Shown here one piece after another: positions 26,455 to 35,863 of a stretch of DNA of 64,000 nucleotides (position 1 is its first letter; each line of letters opens with the position of its first letter). The position numbers were made by a program, and so were the translations under genes. This DNA is from Candidatus Woesearchaeota archaeon (GTDB taxonomy: Archaea > Nanobdellota > Nanobdellia > Woesearchaeales > JACPIF01), in assembly GCA_016188215.1 (NCBI GenBank), contig JACPIF010000004.1, positions 1 through 64,000 of the forward strand. Reading direction: 5' to 3'. Below the pieces are notes generated by a model. It ran no database searches, had not been told where the DNA came from, and worked only from the letters and a program-made list of their open reading frames with translations.

Positions 26455-26841
26455 ATGGCAGATTTCAAGCTGGTGATATCGGACCCGAAATCAGGGAAGA
26501 GCTATCAGAGGGAAGTGAAAGACCCGGATAGCAGCGCTTTGATAGGCCGGAAAATAGGCGACACGGTCAAGGGAGACGAGTTCGGACTGGCTGAATACGA
26601 GTTCATGATTACAGGAGGCTCAGACTATTGCGGATTCCCCATGAGAAAAGATGTGTCAGGCATAGCAAGGAAGAGGATACTTGCAGTAAAAGGGATTGGT
26701 GTAGGAAAGGTAGGCAAGGGCGTAAGGCACAAGAAGACCATAGCAGGGAACACTATCCATCCGAGGATTTCTCAGATAAACTTGAAGATTCTTAAAGAAG
26801 GCAAGGCTGCGCTGGCTCCTAAGCAGGAAGCTGCAGCCTAG
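26455..26841 (+). CDS. rps6e: Ribosomal protein eS6
   Basis: This 128-residue small-subunit protein shows the archaeal S6e pattern: MADFKLVISDPKSGKSYQ, LIGRKIGDTVKG, FMITGGSDYCGFPMRKDV and RKKTIAGNTIHP-like GVRHKKTIAGNTI. The length matches archaeal S6e, which lacks the eukaryotic tail. It is followed after 18 bases by aIF2-gamma, a common archaeal pairing. A TATA-like CCTTTAAATATCC lies at about 26402-26414. Confidence 0.96.
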   Translation: MADFKLVISDPKSGKSYQREVKDPDSSALIGRKIGDTVKGDEFGLAEYEFMITGGSDYCGFPMRKDVSGIARKRILAVKGIGVGKVGKGVRHKKTIAGNTIHPRISQINLKILKEGKAALAPKQEAAA

Positions 26842-26859
26842 GCCGGAGCATGCCAATAT

Positions 26860-28125
26860 ATGAAGCAAAGCACTACTACTATCTCAAATTCCATAGCACA
26901 GCAGCAGCCAGTCATCAGCATAGGCCTGTGCGGCCACGTTGATCATGGCAAGACAACACTTCTGGAAAAATTATCAGGCAAATGGGCAGATACTCATTCT
27001 GAGGAATTGAAGCGGGGGATCACAATACGGTTGGGGTACGCAGACGTTGTCTTCAGGAAATGCGAGAACTGCGGAGAATATGCCTACACGGTGCAGGAAA
27101 CCTGCCCGAACTGCAAGGGAGAGGCTATACCTGTAAGGAAAGTCAGCTTTGTAGACGCTCCCGGGCATGAATCACTGATGGCAACCATGCTGTCAGGCGC
27201 TGCAATTATTGATGGCGCTCTAATTTTAGTGTCAGCTGCAGAGAAATGCCCGCAGCCCCAGACAAGGGAGCATGTAACTGCCCTGGAAATCATCGGCATC
27301 AAGAATGTCATTGTGGTGCAGAACAAGATTGACATGGTTGACAAGGAAAGGGCGCTGGAGAATTACAAGGAGATTAAAGAATTCCTGAAAGGCACGGCAT
27401 ACGAGAATGTGCCTATCATCCCGATATCTGCGCAGTACGGCGCCAATCTTGACAAATTGATATGGGCTATTGAGACTTATATCAAGACGCCAAGCCGTGA
27501 CGTGAATAAGGATCCTGTCATGCTGGTCGCGCGCTCATTTGACATCAACAGGCCGGGAACCATGCCGAAAGATATGAAGGGAGGCGTATTGGGCGGCGCG
27601 CTCAAATCAGGGAAATTAAGCGCAGGCCAGGACATTGAAATCAGGCCGGGAAGATTAGTTGAGGAGAAGAACCAGAAGATGTGGAAGCCTATACTTACCA
27701 GGATAGCTGCACTGAACACCGGCGGGATGCAGGTAGAGGAAATATATCCTGGCGGCTCATTCGGATTGCTGACAATGCTGGATCCTGCCATAGTGAAATC
27801 AGACTCATTGACCGGGGCAGTCATCGGGCTGCCTGGGAAATTGCCGAAGGTGTGGGATGAAATGGCGCTTGAGGTGAAGCTGCTTGAGCGGGTTGTCGGG
27901 GCAAGCGACGAGCTTAAAGTAGAGCCAATCAAGATGAACGAGATACTGATGCTTAACGTGAACAGCGCAGCTACAGTCGGAATCGTTTACGAGATTACGA
28001 AAAACAAAGTGAAGGCGCGGCTTAAACTGCCGGTGTGCGCAGAAGAAGGGAGCAGGGTAACTATATCAAGACGAGTAGGTAATAGGTATCGGTTGATTGG
28101 GTATGGGATTATTGTTAAGAAATGA
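26860..28125 (+). CDS. Translation initiation factor aIF2, gamma subunit
   Basis: This GTPase of 421 residues delivers initiator Met-tRNA to the small subunit. G1 is GHVDHGKTT, G3 DAPGHE, G4 QNKIDMVD and G5 PISAQYG. The zinc knuckle between the G motifs is CENCGEY...CPNCKG. Domains II and III follow with the expected SGKLSAGQDIEIRPG, and the end is RYRLIGYGII. Length is normal for the archaeal protein. It forms a unit with eS6. Confidence 0.96.
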   Translation: MKQSTTTISNSIAQQQPVISIGLCGHVDHGKTTLLEKLSGKWADTHSEELKRGITIRLGYADVVFRKCENCGEYAYTVQETCPNCKGEAIPVRKVSFVDAPGHESLMATMLSGAAIIDGALILVSAAEKCPQPQTREHVTALEIIGIKNVIVVQNKIDMVDKERALENYKEIKEFLKGTAYENVPIIPISAQYGANLDKLIWAIETYIKTPSRDVNKDPVMLVARSFDINRPGTMPKDMKGGVLGGALKSGKLSAGQDIEIRPGRLVEEKNQKMWKPILTRIAALNTGGMQVEEIYPGGSFGLLTMLDPAIVKSDSLTGAVIGLPGKLPKVWDEMALEVKLLERVVGASDELKVEPIKMNEILMLNVNSAATVGIVYEITKNKVKARLKLPVCAEEGSRVTISRRVGNRYRLIGYGIIVKK

Positions 28126-28127
28126 TC

Positions 28128-28616
28128 TTATTTTGTAAAATAATATTTTTTCTTATAAATGTATGCAATAATTAATCCACGGATAAAAGCTTCGGTAACA
28201 AATAAAAATATAGCTATGTGTTTTACTAGGCTAAGATATTGTATATAAAATAAACTGTCAACTTCACTCAATTTAAGGAACTGTGACACTAATAAATCAG
28301 GATTAATATAAATAAAAACGGAATTAATCAATTCTAATAAAATTAAGGAAGCATTATACCATAATATGAATCTCCAGCCCCAGTTCTTGCGTTTAATGAG
28401 AGCGTAGATTATGAATATCTGAGCGATACCTATTGCAACTATAAAAGGAACTGCTGCCCAAGTTTTGGTTAGGTAAGGTCCTATTTGAAAATAGGGATAT
28501 ATTAGATTTTTAAGTGTTAAAAATAATCCAATACTAAAAAATACAATAAGAAGAATTATACCAGTCGGCATTCCCTCGTATTTCTTAGAAATATTGTTCT
28601 TAGCAATCTTAGCCAT
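28128..28616 (-). CDS. Hypothetical four-helix membrane protein
   Basis: The 162-residue protein has about four hydrophobic segments (residues about 17-37, 54-74, 84-108 and 125-155) and charged termini. No family is recognised. The gene is very AT-rich compared with its neighbours and stands alone, converging on the aIF2-gamma gene by 2 bases, so a recent acquisition is possible. Confidence 0.6.
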   Translation of the reverse strand: MAKIAKNNISKKYEGMPTGIILLIVFFSIGLFLTLKNLIYPYFQIGPYLTKTWAAVPFIVAIGIAQIFIIYALIKRKNWGWRFILWYNASLILLELINSVFIYINPDLLVSQFLKLSEVDSLFYIQYLSLVKHIAIFLFVTEAFIRGLIIAYIYKKKYYFTK

Positions 28617-28669
28617 TATAGAGAGAATTATAAATAGAATACTTAAATTTTCTCCTTTTTTTGAAGAAA

Positions 28670-28888
28670 TTAATCCCTAGTGCTTCTCTTATACCTGTAG
28701 CGCATCAAATTGCCCCTGACATTCTCAAACTCAACAAAGTTGCTCTTCCTGAGGCGCTTTAGGCATGCAGTCACGCTTCCAACGGACATCTTCAGGACTT
28801 TCGCTATCTCCTTTGTGATGTGCCACTTCCTCTGGTTCTTTTTGAGATACTCTAAGATTTCGTATTGTCCGATACTGCATCCCCCAAT
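28670..28888 (-). CDS. Winged-helix regulator, start codon unclear
   Basis: The frame reads GCSIGQYEILEYLKKN, HITKEIAKVLKMSVGSVTACLKRLRKSN and FVEFENVRGNLMRYRYK, a clear winged helix-turn-helix of the MarR/ArsR-like kind, about 70 residues. No ATG, GTG or TTG exists in this frame before the domain. A TTG at 28887-28885 would be in frame only if the G5 run at 28881-28885 had one more G. A TATA-like CTTAAATAG lies upstream at about 28916-28923. It may be a frame error or a rare start such as ATT at 28888. Confidence 0.6.
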   Translation of the reverse strand: MGGCSIGQYEILEYLKKNQRKWHITKEIAKVLKMSVGSVTACLKRLRKSNFVEFENVRGNLMRYRYKRSTRD

Positions 28889-28966
28889 TGCTACATAGCT
28901 GACAATCAGGAAGTACTATTTAAGACTTATGCTTGCCGACTTGCAAGATAAGAAACCCAGAAAAGC

Positions 28967-29125
28967 CTAATCGTATTGCCCTTTGACTTTGTACTTGTCC
29001 GAACTCACTATCTCCTCAAATTCCCGCTCAATATCATCTTCAAAGCCTTTCTTTGGGGCAAGAAGCCTGTAGAGCAGGTATGCGAGAATTACAATACCCA
29101 AGCCGATAAGAATCTTATTAATCAT
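28967..29125 (-). CDS. Small single-helix membrane protein (52 aa)
   Basis: The frame begins MINKILIGLGIVILAYLLYR, one membrane helix, followed by a charged cytosolic tail (APKKGFEDDIEREFEEIV...). Good frame, with a plausible AGAGG just upstream. Function unknown. Confidence 0.55.
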   Translation of the reverse strand: MINKILIGLGIVILAYLLYRLLAPKKGFEDDIEREFEEIVSSDKYKVKGQYD

Positions 29126-29244
29126 GCCTCTTTTTAGCATTGGCAACTATATAAAATTATGCTTTTTTTGCAGTCAAATCTGCTTTTTTATGTATAATTT
29201 TGGATACTGGTTTAGTATACTGAATTTACTTTAGGCATTTACCC

Positions 29245-29325
29245 AAGCTGTCCGCGTACTTTCAATATTAGAGCAATGATAAGCGGACCTTCGGCACAGT
29301 GCGAGCACAGCTCGCTTTACTCCTT
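29245..29325 (-). repeat. Three-hairpin element, copy 7 (partial)
   Basis: Central stem GTCCGC (29250-29255) pairs with GCGGAC (29283-29288); the GCACAGTGCGAG linker and a hairpin GCGAGC-ACA-GCTCGC (29301-29315) follow. The GC-hairpin side and the AGTAGTCG box are missing. It lies in the divergent gap before the ATPase operon. Confidence 0.55.
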
Positions 29326-29406
29326 TTTAACGTTATTTTTCCCAGACTCACCAGCAAAAATAAAAAATAAGAAATTTTATAAAGGGAGCTACAATTACGT
29401 TTTTGC

Positions 29407-29724
29407 ATGGATGTGAAGCTGCTCAGGGACATAAAAGAGACTGAAGAGAAAGCCAGGCAGATCATTGCAGCTGCCGAGAAAAAGCGCGCAGAGGCCATTG
29501 AAAAGGCGAAGCTGGACGCCATGAAGGGATATGAGAATTTCTTGCGGGATCTGGAGCAGCACAAGGAGCAGCAGCTTGCCGAGAAGCGGGCAGAGCTGAA
29601 GCGGAAGAAGAAAGCTATAATTGCAGCCAGCGAAAAGGGGATTGAGCAGCTCAGGCAGGCAGGCGCTGCGAATCTTGACAAGGCAGTTCAGCTGGTGATT
29701 GAAAAATTCAAGAGTGCTGTGTGA
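29407..29724 (+). CDS. atpH: A/V-type ATPase subunit H (AhaH-like stalk)
   Basis: The 105-residue protein is a single long coiled coil (KETEEKARQIIAAAEKKRAEAIEKAK...) typical of subunit H, which pairs with subunit E in the peripheral stalk. First gene of the operon H-I-K-E-C-F-A-B-D. A TATA-like TTTTATAAAGG lies at 29374-29384, about 25-30 bases before the ATG. Confidence 0.88.
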   Translation: MDVKLLRDIKETEEKARQIIAAAEKKRAEAIEKAKLDAMKGYENFLRDLEQHKEQQLAEKRAELKRKKKAIIAASEKGIEQLRQAGAANLDKAVQLVIEKFKSAV

Positions 29725-29728
29725 GAGT

Positions 29729-31600
29729 ATGCTGAAAAGCGACCGGATGCTAAAGGTTTTAATTACAGGGCCGAAGACCCAGCTAGCAGCAACCATAGAA
29801 TCGCTGCATGCCAGGAGGATATTACATCTCATTGAGCATAAGCGATCAGCTGAGCTTGACATTGGAAGACCGCTGGAGGATGCGGGCAAGATTGCTGATA
29901 TTCTTGTAAGGCTCCGCGCCCTGATAACAGCATTGGGCATAAAACCAAGACCAATTAATCTGGAAGCAGCTGCGCAGGTGTATGGCGCAGGAGGAGCTAA
30001 TCTGGACTATCACACGCTTGATTCACTTACAAAAGACATGCAGGAGCGCATCGCCCAGTACCACGAGCAGGCAAAGAATCTGGCAGAGCGCGTAGCAAAG
30101 CAGGAATCAGAGCTGAAATTCTTTGAAGTGTGCGAAAAGCTGGGCATAGAGCCTGCGGTGTTTGCTGATTATGAATCAGTTGCTTATTTCCTGGGATATG
30201 TTGATGCTGCATTCACTGAAAAGGCTGTCAAGGGCATCACAAAACAGTATGAGCTAACTTCTGCCAAAGAGAATGCCAGGCAGATCATTGCCCTGTTTGT
30301 ACCAACAAAGGTAAAGGAAAAGGTACAGCAACTCATTCAGCAGCATCACTTTGCGCCGATAGAAATCACTTCTGAAGGGCATGCATCTGCACAGGAATGC
30401 AGGCATGAGCTAAAATCCCTGAAAGTTGATCAGCAGCAGCTGCAGGAAGAGTTTGAGCAGCTCAAGCAAGAGCATGCGGATTTCCTGCTGCACTACGAGC
30501 ATGTCCTGCGGCAGGAGGCTGAGAAGCAGGAAGTGCCTTTACGGTTCGGCGCAACTGACAATTTTTTCATCGTGCAGGGGTGGGTGCCTGAAGAGCAGAT
30601 CATGAGCCTGCATGCAGAGCTCAGGAAAAAGACAGATGACAGGATTCACGTGATGGTTGACAAGCCAGGCAGGCATGATGATGTTCCGGTAAAACTGAAC
30701 AATCCCAAGCCAGTCAAGCCGTTTGAGTTCCTGGTGAGCCTGTACACACTGCCTAAATACCAGGAGATCGACCCGAGCTTTTTCCTTTTCCTTACATTCC
30801 CTATTTTCTTTGGCTTTATGCTGGGGGATATAGGCTATGGGCTTGCGAGCCTGCTCATATTCGCATTCATCCGGTGGAAGATGCCTGCGACAAAGCAGAT
30901 ATCCAACATATTGATGCTTGCCTCATTCAGCAGCATAATCTTTGGCATCATCTTCGGCGAGATATTCGGATATGAGGCGTTCCGCGGCCTGCTCAGCAGA
31001 GAGCATGACATGGTTACTATTGCGGGAAATGAAGTGCACCTTTTGCTGGCATACGCCATACTCTTCGGCTTGTTGCATGTCAACCTGGGGTTCCTGATAG
31101 GATTCTACAATGAGCTGCGGATGCATGGGCTTAAGGCTGCTGTCCTTGAAAAGCTCAGCTGGATACTTTTGGAATTCTCTCTTGCGATCACCGGAGTTGC
31201 TTATGTCCAGGGCCTTGCTGCCCCATTATACGGGGGCATTGCCTTGTTTGCACTTTCACTTGTAATGATCTATATGGGTGAAGGCGTGAAGGGATTGATA
31301 GAGCTTCCGTCCATCTTCACCAATGTCCTTTCATATGCGCGGCTGATGGCGCTCGGCCTGGCATCAATTGCGCTTGCAGTTGTCATAAATGATTTTGCAA
31401 TTGAGTTTTTCCACAGCGGAAATATCCTGCTTATGATGGCGGGCGTGCTCATACTGGTCGTGGGCCATCTCATCAACCTTGGCCTTGGCATCCTGGGACC
31501 GTTCCTGCACTCATTACGATTGCATTATGTTGAATTTTTTTCAAAATTTTATAAGGGAGGCGGCAAGCGGTTCAAGCCGTTTGGCGACTATGAAGAGTAG
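29729..31600 (+). CDS. atpI: A/V-type ATPase subunit I (a subunit)
   Basis: This membrane stator subunit of about 623 residues carries the ion half-channels. The N-terminal half is soluble and coiled coil; about eight membrane segments follow residue 350. The key helix FTNVLSYARLMALGLASIALA contains the conserved Arg facing the K ring. The ATG at 29729 (MLKSDRMLKVLITG) is preferred; it begins 4 bases after the subunit H stop. Confidence 0.93.
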   Translation: MLKSDRMLKVLITGPKTQLAATIESLHARRILHLIEHKRSAELDIGRPLEDAGKIADILVRLRALITALGIKPRPINLEAAAQVYGAGGANLDYHTLDSLTKDMQERIAQYHEQAKNLAERVAKQESELKFFEVCEKLGIEPAVFADYESVAYFLGYVDAAFTEKAVKGITKQYELTSAKENARQIIALFVPTKVKEKVQQLIQQHHFAPIEITSEGHASAQECRHELKSLKVDQQQLQEEFEQLKQEHADFLLHYEHVLRQEAEKQEVPLRFGATDNFFIVQGWVPEEQIMSLHAELRKKTDDRIHVMVDKPGRHDDVPVKLNNPKPVKPFEFLVSLYTLPKYQEIDPSFFLFLTFPIFFGFMLGDIGYGLASLLIFAFIRWKMPATKQISNILMLASFSSIIFGIIFGEIFGYEAFRGLLSREHDMVTIAGNEVHLLLAYAILFGLLHVNLGFLIGFYNELRMHGLKAAVLEKLSWILLEFSLAITGVAYVQGLAAPLYGGIALFALSLVMIYMGEGVKGLIELPSIFTNVLSYARLMALGLASIALAVVINDFAIEFFHSGNILLMMAGVLILVVGHLINLGLGILGPFLHSLRLHYVEFFSKFYKGGGKRFKPFGDYEE

Positions 31601-31612
31601 AAGAAGCTCAAA

Positions 31613-31625
31613 AAGGTTTAAATAG
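31613..31625 (+). promoter_or_regulatory. Internal TATA-like promoter before subunit K
   Basis: AAGGTTTAAATAG lies after the subunit I stop and about 65 bases before the subunit K start. The c-ring subunit is needed in many copies, so an extra promoter here makes sense (inference). Confidence 0.4.
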
Positions 31626-31643
31626 GTGGTGGAAAGCCAACAT

Positions 31644-31682
31644 ATGGAAAAGATACTTAAAATAGGCAAAATGGAGGTTTAA
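31644..31682 (+). CDS. Possible 12-residue leader peptide before subunit K
   Basis: ATGGAAAAG... reads MEKILKIGKMEV and stops inside the GGAGG that serves subunit K (ATG 31688). It could couple translation; it may also be chance. Confidence 0.2.
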   Translation: MEKILKIGKMEV

Positions 31683-31687
31683 GGAAA

Positions 31688-31921
31688 ATGGCAGTTGAAT
31701 TGGGAACTGGATTGGTTGCGGTTGGAGCTGGCCTGGCAATCGGGATAACAGCTATTGCAGCAGCCATTGCAGAAAAGGAGATTGGAGCCGCTGCGGTAGG
31801 GGCAATGGCAGAGAAGGAAGAGCTGTTTGGAAAAGGTTTGATCCTGACGGTCATTCCGGAAACCTTGGTCATCTTTGGATTAGTCGTGGCCATCCTTATC
31901 ATAGGTATGGCTGGCGGGTAA
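31688..31921 (+). CDS. atpK: A/V-type ATPase subunit K (c-ring proteolipid)
   Basis: The 77-residue protein is one helical hairpin: a Gly/Ala-rich first helix (GLVAVGAGLAIGITAIAAAIA), a polar loop, and a second helix carrying the ion-binding Glu in TVIPETLVIFGLVVAIL. It is the single-hairpin type found in many archaea. GGAGG precedes the ATG, and the unit has its own TATA-like box. Confidence 0.94.
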   Translation: MAVELGTGLVAVGAGLAIGITAIAAAIAEKEIGAAAVGAMAEKEELFGKGLILTVIPETLVIFGLVVAILIIGMAGG

Positions 31922-31962
31922 GCGGATAGCAGACAGAGTTTTAGGTTTAGCTTCATTGCACC

Positions 31963-32610
31963 ATGGGTCTTGAAAAAGTAAGGGAGGAAGTCTTAGAGCA
32001 GGCGCGAAAGCAGGCAGATGCAATACTGCGAGCTGCGCGCTCAGAGGCTGAATCCATAGAAGGCCAGAGCAGGGCGCGCATGGAGCAGGAAAAAAGGCAG
32101 GCTAATGAAGAGCTTGGGATATTGCTTGACGAGATTGAGCGGCAGGAGCTGTCTCAGGCAAAACTGGATGCGCGGAATGCGCTCCTGCAGGTGAAGAAAG
32201 AGCTCATTGAGCTGGCTCTTGCAAAGGCGCAGCAGAAACTGGCAAAGCTTAAGGATGAGGAAAAAAGGCAATTGTATGCTGCTATGCTCAAGCATGGCCA
32301 GGCAAGCATGAAGGTTGTGCATGTGTACTGCAATAAAGATGATATTCTTCTTGTGAAGAAACTAGGGAATCTTAATGTACATCCCGCACCTATTCCCGGC
32401 GGCCTCATTGTTGAAAACGAGCAGCAGACCGTGCGGCTAGACATGAGCTTCAGCAGCATCTTGGAGGGCGTCAAGGAAGAGCGCCTTACACAAATCCATA
32501 AAATTCTTTTTGCTTCAGCTGGGGAAAGGATAGGGCAAAAAGAGGATTCAAAGAGAGAGGCCGCAAAACAGGCCAAAGGCAAGAAAGCAAAGAGGAAAAT
32601 TAAGCGGTAA
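31963..32610 (+). CDS. atpE: A/V-type ATPase subunit E (peripheral stalk)
   Basis: The 215-residue protein has a long N-terminal coiled coil (EEVLEQARKQADAILRAARSEAES...) and a compact C-terminal domain with PIPGGLIVENEQQTVRLDMSFSSIL, the usual signature. A Lys-rich tail (KQAKGKKAKRKIKR) extends the end. It pairs with subunit H. The subunit C gene follows after 2 bases. Confidence 0.92.
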   Translation: MGLEKVREEVLEQARKQADAILRAARSEAESIEGQSRARMEQEKRQANEELGILLDEIERQELSQAKLDARNALLQVKKELIELALAKAQQKLAKLKDEEKRQLYAAMLKHGQASMKVVHVYCNKDDILLVKKLGNLNVHPAPIPGGLIVENEQQTVRLDMSFSSILEGVKEERLTQIHKILFASAGERIGQKEDSKREAAKQAKGKKAKRKIKR

Positions 32611-32612
32611 AA

Positions 32613-33665
32613 ATGGCACTGGAAATGCTGCAAAGGCGAAAAACAGGCGAACGCAAAAGATTGCGGCTGGGGACTTATCCCTATACTTATGCAAGGGTCA
32701 GCGCCATGCGCGGCAAGCTTATCAAGAAGGACGATTACATCAGGCTGCTCAGGATGGATACCTCATCAATCATCAAGTTCCTGGAAGAGACTGAATATAA
32801 GGCATCAATTGACAGGCTTTCGCCAAAATACAAAGGTGTTGAACTTGCAGAGCGGGCGCTTTCCGATAATATGGTGAGGACAGCAGCAAAGCTCAAGGAA
32901 ATATCAAAGGTAGAGGTTGTTGCGCTTATTGATGCATACTTAAAACGATGGGATGTATATAATATCAAGACAATCCTTAGGGGCAAGAATAAACAGCTGA
33001 ATGCGGAAGGGCTGCTCATCCCCTTGGGAAGCCTGCAGGAGACTCAGCTGAAAGAGCTTATGAGCCTTCCGACAGTCTCTGAAATCCTAAAAAGGCTGAA
33101 GGCGAAGGGGTATGCAGTTGACGCAGCACATTTTGAAAAGACAAAAGAGCTGGGGCTTGTTGAGAACCAGCTGGACAGGGATTTCTACTATACTACGATG
33201 CGGTTTGCCGAGCAGATACCTGAAGAGGGCGAGCAATTCAGGCGATTCCTTAAAATGGAGATTGATATTGTCAATATGCGCAACCTGCTTAAACTAAAGC
33301 GCGCGAATGCAGGACAGGAGAACACGATGCAGCACTTAATACCTGCCGGTCTGCACATCCATGAGCAGCAACTTAGGAGAATGGCAGCAGCGCGGAACAC
33401 AGAAGAGCTTATCTCGCATCTGAAAGCAACAAAGTACGGAGCATTGTTTGAGAAGCAAGCCAGCCTCGTTGATATTGAGCTTGCCCTTGACAAGTATTGG
33501 CTGCAGCAGGCGCAACTGTATTCCCACCAGAAGCCACTGTCAGTGCAGACCATCCTGGCGTATCTCCTTGCAAAGGATATTGAAATGAGGAACCTGCGCG
33601 CGATTGTGCGGGGAAAGCAGCTTGGGTTGCAGGAATCGTTCATTGAGCAGAAGTTGTTGATATAA
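32613..33665 (+). CDS. atpC: A/V-type ATPase subunit C (d-like)
   Basis: This helical 350-residue subunit couples the central stalk to the K ring. Segments YPYTYARVSAMRGKL, FLEETEYK and MEIDIVNMRNLLKLKRA, with the repeated EMRNLRAIVRGKQLG near the end, are typical. It is full length. It is followed by about 100 AT-rich bases containing repeated GA-GATATA motifs but no clear gene before subunit F. Confidence 0.92.
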   Translation: MALEMLQRRKTGERKRLRLGTYPYTYARVSAMRGKLIKKDDYIRLLRMDTSSIIKFLEETEYKASIDRLSPKYKGVELAERALSDNMVRTAAKLKEISKVEVVALIDAYLKRWDVYNIKTILRGKNKQLNAEGLLIPLGSLQETQLKELMSLPTVSEILKRLKAKGYAVDAAHFEKTKELGLVENQLDRDFYYTTMRFAEQIPEEGEQFRRFLKMEIDIVNMRNLLKLKRANAGQENTMQHLIPAGLHIHEQQLRRMAAARNTEELISHLKATKYGALFEKQASLVDIELALDKYWLQQAQLYSHQKPLSVQTILAYLLAKDIEMRNLRAIVRGKQLGLQESFIEQKLLI

Positions 33666-33768
33666 ATATGACTAAATAAAAAATATGAATGAAGATATAC
33701 ACCTGAGATATGAGAGATGAAGATATAAACATGGAAATATGGCATGAAGTTTGATGAGGAACCTGACT

Positions 33769-34071
33769 ATGACTGAAATCATTGTTATCGGAGGGCCTGA
33801 ATTCAACCTGGGATTCCAGCTGGCTGGCATACGGCATATCATTGATACTGAGCAGCAGGCTGAGCAGAAGTTCAGGGAAGCTTTTGAGAGCCCGCAGACA
33901 GGCATTATCATCACTGATGACAAGACTATCGGCAAATTATCGCCGCATTTCAGGGAAACTGTTGAGCTTTCGGCGAAGCCGAGCGTTGTGGTACTTTCGC
34001 TTGAGGGAAAAGACGAGGGACTGCGGCAGATGATCATTAAAGCTATAGGGGTAGATGTATGGGAGAAGTAG
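33769..34071 (+). CDS. atpF: A/V-type ATPase subunit F
   Basis: This small Rossmann-like subunit of about 100 residues is part of the central stalk: [28 protein letters not shown] and [18 protein letters not shown] 33769 has GATGAGGA about 10 bases upstream. Its 3' end overlaps subunit A by 13 bases. Confidence 0.9.
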   Translation: MTEIIVIGGPEFNLGFQLAGIRHIIDTEQQAEQKFREAFESPQTGIIITDDKTIGKLSPHFRETVELSAKPSVVVLSLEGKDEGLRQMIIKAIGVDVWEK

Positions 34072-35843
34072 ACAAAAAAGAAGACGCCAGGGGAAAGGCA
34101 GGATCCATTTACCGTATAGCAGGGCCCGTCGTAGTTGCCAAAGGCATAGCCGCAAGGATGTATGATGTTGTCAGGGTCGGCAAGGAAAAGCTGATGGGAG
34201 AAGTCATCCAGATAACTGATGACAAGACCGTCATCCAGGTCTATGAGGACACTTCAGGCATTACGCCCGGCGAGCCGGTTATTAATACCGGGCAGCCGCT
34301 GGTGGTTGAACTTGGCCCAGGCCTGCTTACTTCTATTTATGACGGCATCCAGAGGCCGCTGCCTATCCTAAAGGCTGCCATGGGAGATTTCATCACAAGG
34401 GGCGTGGATGCGCCAGGCTTATCAAGGGAGAAAAAATGGGAATTTACGCCAGTGGTTTCACGGGGAGATATGGTGAAGCAGGGCGATGCGCTGGGAGAAG
34501 TTGAGGAGACTCCGGGCATTATGCATAAAGTGCTTGTGCCGCCCGGCATGTCAGGCAAGGTTGCCGAGATATCCAAAGGGAAATTCACTGTTGATAATAT
34601 TATATGCAAGCTGGATGATGGCAGCAAGATTTCATTGATGCAGAAGTGGCCGGTAAGAATGCCAAGGCCTGTCAATAAGAAACTGAGCCCAGTGATGCCG
34701 CTGCTTACAGGACAGAGAATATTTGATGCATTGTTTCCGCTTGCCAAAGGCGGGGTTGCTGCAATCCCAGGGCCGTTTGGAGCCGGAAAAACGGTGACCC
34801 AGCAGACTCTTGCAAAATGGTCTGATGCAGACATCATAGTTTATATCGGATGCGGCGAGCGGGGCAATGAGATGACTGAGGTGCTTACCGAGTTTCCTCA
34901 CCTCACTGACCCAAAATCAGGCAACCCGCTCATGAACAGGACTGTATTGATTGCAAATACCTCAAATATGCCGGTGGCTGCGCGGGAAGCTTCTGTCTAT
35001 ACGGGAATCACAATTGCAGAATTCTACAGGGATATGGGATATTCAGTTGCATTGATGGCTGATTCAACAAGCAGGTGGGCAGAGGCAATGCGGGAGATCA
35101 GCAGCAGGCTTGAAGAGATGCCGGGAGAGGAAGGGTATCCTGCATACTTATCAACACGGCTCGCTGAATTTTATGAGAGGGCAGGAAGAGCAGTGCCGCT
35201 CGGAACAGTTGCCTCAAACAAAAAAAGTGAGGGCTCTATCTCGGTTATAGGAGCAGTTTCCCCGCCTGGCGGCGACGTGTCTGAGCCGGTTTCCCAGGCA
35301 ACGCTCAGGGTAGCGAAGGTTTACTGGAAGCTGGATGCGCGTCTTGCCCAGAGAAGGCATTTCCCCTCAATAAACTGGCTTGACTCATACTCACTGTATC
35401 TGCGGGCGCTTGAGCCGTGGTATGCACAGAACGTGGCAGCTGACTGGAAGGAGTATGTTGAGCGGATGATGAGAGTCCTGCAGGAAGAGGAAAAGCTGCT
35501 TGAGATCGTGCAGCTTGTCGGCTCTGACGCGCTGCCTGACAGGGAGCAACTTACGCTGGAGATTGCAAAGATGATCCGGGAATTCTTCCTGCAGCAGAAT
35601 GCATACCATGAGGTTGACACGTACAGTGAGCTGAAGAAAACTTACATGATGATGAAGATTATCCTGCTGTACGGGACGCTGGCGCAGGAAAGCCTGGCCA
35701 GGAAAGTTCCGGTGAGGGATATCATCAATATCAAGGCAAAGCAGAAGATTGCCAATGCGCGGTTTGAAAAAGGCTATGAAGAGCTGCTGGATTCAGTAGA
35801 GCAGGAGATGCGCAAAGAGTTTGAGCAGCTGAAGGGAGCATAG
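34059..35843 (+). CDS. atpA: A/V-type ATPase catalytic subunit A
   Basis: This catalytic subunit of 594 residues has a P-loop [12 protein letters not shown] (about residues 235-246), the non-homologous insert typical of A subunits before it, the catalytic [11 protein letters not shown] region, and [21 protein letters not shown]. Length is normal. It overlaps subunit F and is followed 20 bases later by subunit B. Confidence 0.97.
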   Translation: MGEVDKKEDARGKAGSIYRIAGPVVVAKGIAARMYDVVRVGKEKLMGEVIQITDDKTVIQVYEDTSGITPGEPVINTGQPLVVELGPGLLTSIYDGIQRPLPILKAAMGDFITRGVDAPGLSREKKWEFTPVVSRGDMVKQGDALGEVEETPGIMHKVLVPPGMSGKVAEISKGKFTVDNIICKLDDGSKISLMQKWPVRMPRPVNKKLSPVMPLLTGQRIFDALFPLAKGGVAAIPGPFGAGKTVTQQTLAKWSDADIIVYIGCGERGNEMTEVLTEFPHLTDPKSGNPLMNRTVLIANTSNMPVAAREASVYTGITIAEFYRDMGYSVALMADSTSRWAEAMREISSRLEEMPGEEGYPAYLSTRLAEFYERAGRAVPLGTVASNKKSEGSISVIGAVSPPGGDVSEPVSQATLRVAKVYWKLDARLAQRRHFPSINWLDSYSLYLRALEPWYAQNVAADWKEYVERMMRVLQEEEKLLEIVQLVGSDALPDREQLTLEIAKMIREFFLQQNAYHEVDTYSELKKTYMMMKIILLYGTLAQESLARKVPVRDIINIKAKQKIANARFEKGYEELLDSVEQEMRKEFEQLKGA

Positions 35844-35863
35844 CAAATTTAGGTGATTATCGC

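Noticed and set aside
29268-29940. Minus-strand reading frames opposite ATPase subunits H and I
   Set aside because: They mirror the strong coiled-coil coding strand, giving Ser/Phe/Leu-rich low-complexity products; the plus-strand genes are certain.
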